A DNA stretch of 6,218 nt from RYN-431 sp036388295 (GTDB lineage Bacteria > Planctomycetota > Phycisphaerae > Tepidisphaerales > Tepidisphaeraceae): contig DASVSC010000098.1 of assembly GCA_036388295.1 (NCBI GenBank), forward strand, positions 1 to 6,218, written 5' to 3'. The translations under genes and the position numbers were made by a program. This document shows positions 5,437 through 6,218 of this stretch, in pieces (position 1 is the stretch's first letter; each line of letters begins with the position of its first letter). The notes below the pieces were generated by a model. That model did not search any database and was not told where the DNA came from. It was given only the letters and a program-made list of their open reading frames with translations.

Positions 5437-6123
5437 TTATACGCCCCTCGCGTACTGCGTCGGGTCGGGCACGCCGGCTTCGACGAAACCTTTGTGGCGT
5501 AGCAGGCACGAATCGCAATGGCCGCAGGCCAGGCCGGCGGGTGTCGGGTCGTAGCACGAATGGGTCGATTCGTACGGCACGCCCAGCGCGGTGCCCCGGC
5601 GGATGATTTGCGCCTTCGTCCAACGCAACAGCGGCGAGCGGACCGTGAACGCGGTGCGCGTCGTGCCGAGGCGGGCCATCGCCTGGAAGGCTTCCACGTA
5701 TTCCGGACGGCAATCGGGGTAGCCGCTGTAGTCGAGCGCGTTCACGCCGATGAAGACGTCGTCGCACTTCAGCACTTCCGCCCAGGCGAGGGCGTAGCTG
5801 AGGAAAATGGTGTTGCGAGCCGGCACGTAAGTGATGGGCACGCTGCTGTTCATTGCGGCTTCGTCGCGGTCCTTCGGGACGGCGGTGTCGCTGGTCAGGG
5901 CGCTACCCCCGAAGACACGGAGGTCAATCGTCACCACGCGATGCTCGGCTACCGCGTACCGCTCGGCGAGGATTTTTGACGCCTTCAATTCGTTGCGGTG
6001 CCGCTGGCCGTAATCGAAGGCCATCGTGTACAGCGGCGAATACCCCTCGGTGACGGCCAGGGCGAGGCAGGTGGCCGAATCCAGGCCGCCGGAGAGCAGA
6101 ACGATGGCAGGGCGAGGGGGCAT
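5437..6123 (-). CDS. queC: 7-cyano-7-deazaguanine (preQ0) synthase QueC
   Basis: QueC converts 7-carboxy-7-deazaguanine and ammonia to preQ0 in an ATP-dependent step of queuosine tRNA-modification biosynthesis. The 228-residue product matches the family length (E. coli about 231). The PP-loop is VLLSGGLDSATCL (8-20), followed by FDYGQRHRNEL (36-46), VPARNTIFLS (100-109) and DYSGYPDCRPEY (131-142). The zinc site is C190, C200, C203 and C206 in the C-x9-C-x2-C-x2-C arrangement. I chose the ATG at 6123 because SGGLDS then falls at its usual distance from the N-terminus. An upstream in-frame ATG at 6189 would add 22 residues that do not look like QueC and would run into the edge repeat. A TATACT box lies eight bases before the chosen ATG and there is no SD. 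No queD, queE, queF or preQ1 riboswitch is visible nearby. Confidence 0.95.
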   Translation of the reverse strand: MPPRPAIVLLSGGLDSATCLALAVTEGYSPLYTMAFDYGQRHRNELKASKILAERYAVAEHRVVTIDLRVFGGSALTSDTAVPKDRDEAAMNSSVPITYVPARNTIFLSYALAWAEVLKCDDVFIGVNALDYSGYPDCRPEYVEAFQAMARLGTTRTAFTVRSPLLRWTKAQIIRRGTALGVPYESTHSCYDPTPAGLACGHCDSCLLRHKGFVEAGVPDPTQYARGV

Positions 6124-6131
6124 CGGCGATG

Positions 6132-6137
6132 AGTATA
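6132..6137 (-). promoter_or_regulatory. -10 box directly upstream of queC
   Basis: TATACT on the minus strand (5/6 to TATAAT) ends eight bases before the queC ATG at 6123, so initiation would fall at or next to the start codon. The best -35 candidate, TTGCGG, is 20 bases further upstream, which is longer than optimal. There is no SD between box and ATG. The arrangement resembles the promoter before position 2817. Confidence 0.4.
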
Positions 6138-6185
6138 CGAACAACGTCGTTTGGCATCCGCAAGCATTCGGAAAAGAAGGATGAA

Positions 6186-6212
6186 CCACGAAGGCGCGAA
6201 GGGCACGAAGAG
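6186..6212. repeat. Short tandem CGAAG-type intergenic repeat at the window edge
   Basis: Three near-copies of a 9-base unit, about CACGAAGGG, stand head to tail, with CGAAG at 6189, 6197 and 6206. They are followed by GAGACTCTC (6210-6218), an odd-centred palindrome that touches the window edge. The unit resembles CACGAAGG-type repeats I recall between genes in several environmental bacterial genomes. The full extent lies outside the window. Confidence 0.45.
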
Positions 6213-6218
6213 ACTCTC

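Noticed and set aside
5518..5979. Plus-strand open frame opposite queC
   Set aside because: QueC PP-loop and zinc motifs are on the other strand. This product has no recognisable feature.
6124..6218. preQ1 riboswitch upstream of queC
   Set aside because: The likely transcript starts at the ATG, and I see no small H-type pseudoknot sequence with an A-rich tail in the upstream bases.

Overview
The window is GC-rich chromosomal DNA from a free-living bacterium. Translations are dominated by Ala, Gly and Arg, and four of the eight genes start with GTG. Gene content is housekeeping plus one nutrient importer. A planctomycete-like (perhaps Phycisphaerae) origin would fit the mix of an ScpB with long acidic tails, a cytoplasmic M19 dipeptidase, short intergenic hairpin repeats and weak Shine-Dalgarno (SD) sequences. 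This is an impression from style, not a demonstrated assignment.

Layout. Positions 1-2737 are transcribed leftwards (minus strand). In transcription order they hold a tail-anchored coiled-coil protein of unknown function (2737-2003), a 90-bp paired-hairpin inverted repeat (1998-1909), scpB (1867-1067), an M19 metallodipeptidase (1070-69) and the first 22 codons of a calcineurin-like metallophosphoesterase (67-1, running off the edge). The last three are translationally packed, with a GTGA stop/start overlap and then a 1-base gap. Positions 2817-5394 are transcribed rightwards as a complete three-gene ABC importer of the BtuCDF/FecCD class: substrate-binding lipoprotein, permease and ATPase, joined by GTGA and ATGA overlaps. 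Facing it is queC (6123-5437, minus), the preQ0 synthase of queuosine biosynthesis. Only 42 bases separate the convergent stop codons. The right edge (6186-6212) holds a short CGAAG-type tandem repeat.

How the parts work. The importer is self-contained on its inner-membrane side: a lipid-anchored binding protein delivers a metal chelate or corrinoid to a FecCD-type channel energised by the ATPase. The substrate is not decided by sequence here. ScpB acts in the SMC condensin complex. The dipeptidase and phosphoesterase coupled to it are probably passengers in the same transcript. QueC stands alone.

I found no phage, transposase, CRISPR, defence or biosynthetic cluster, and no convincing new multi-gene system. 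The points most worth following up are the GNRA-loop inverted repeat, the apparently leaderless promoters of the binding-protein gene and queC, the orphan tail-anchored coiled-coil protein, and the altered docking motif in the permease.
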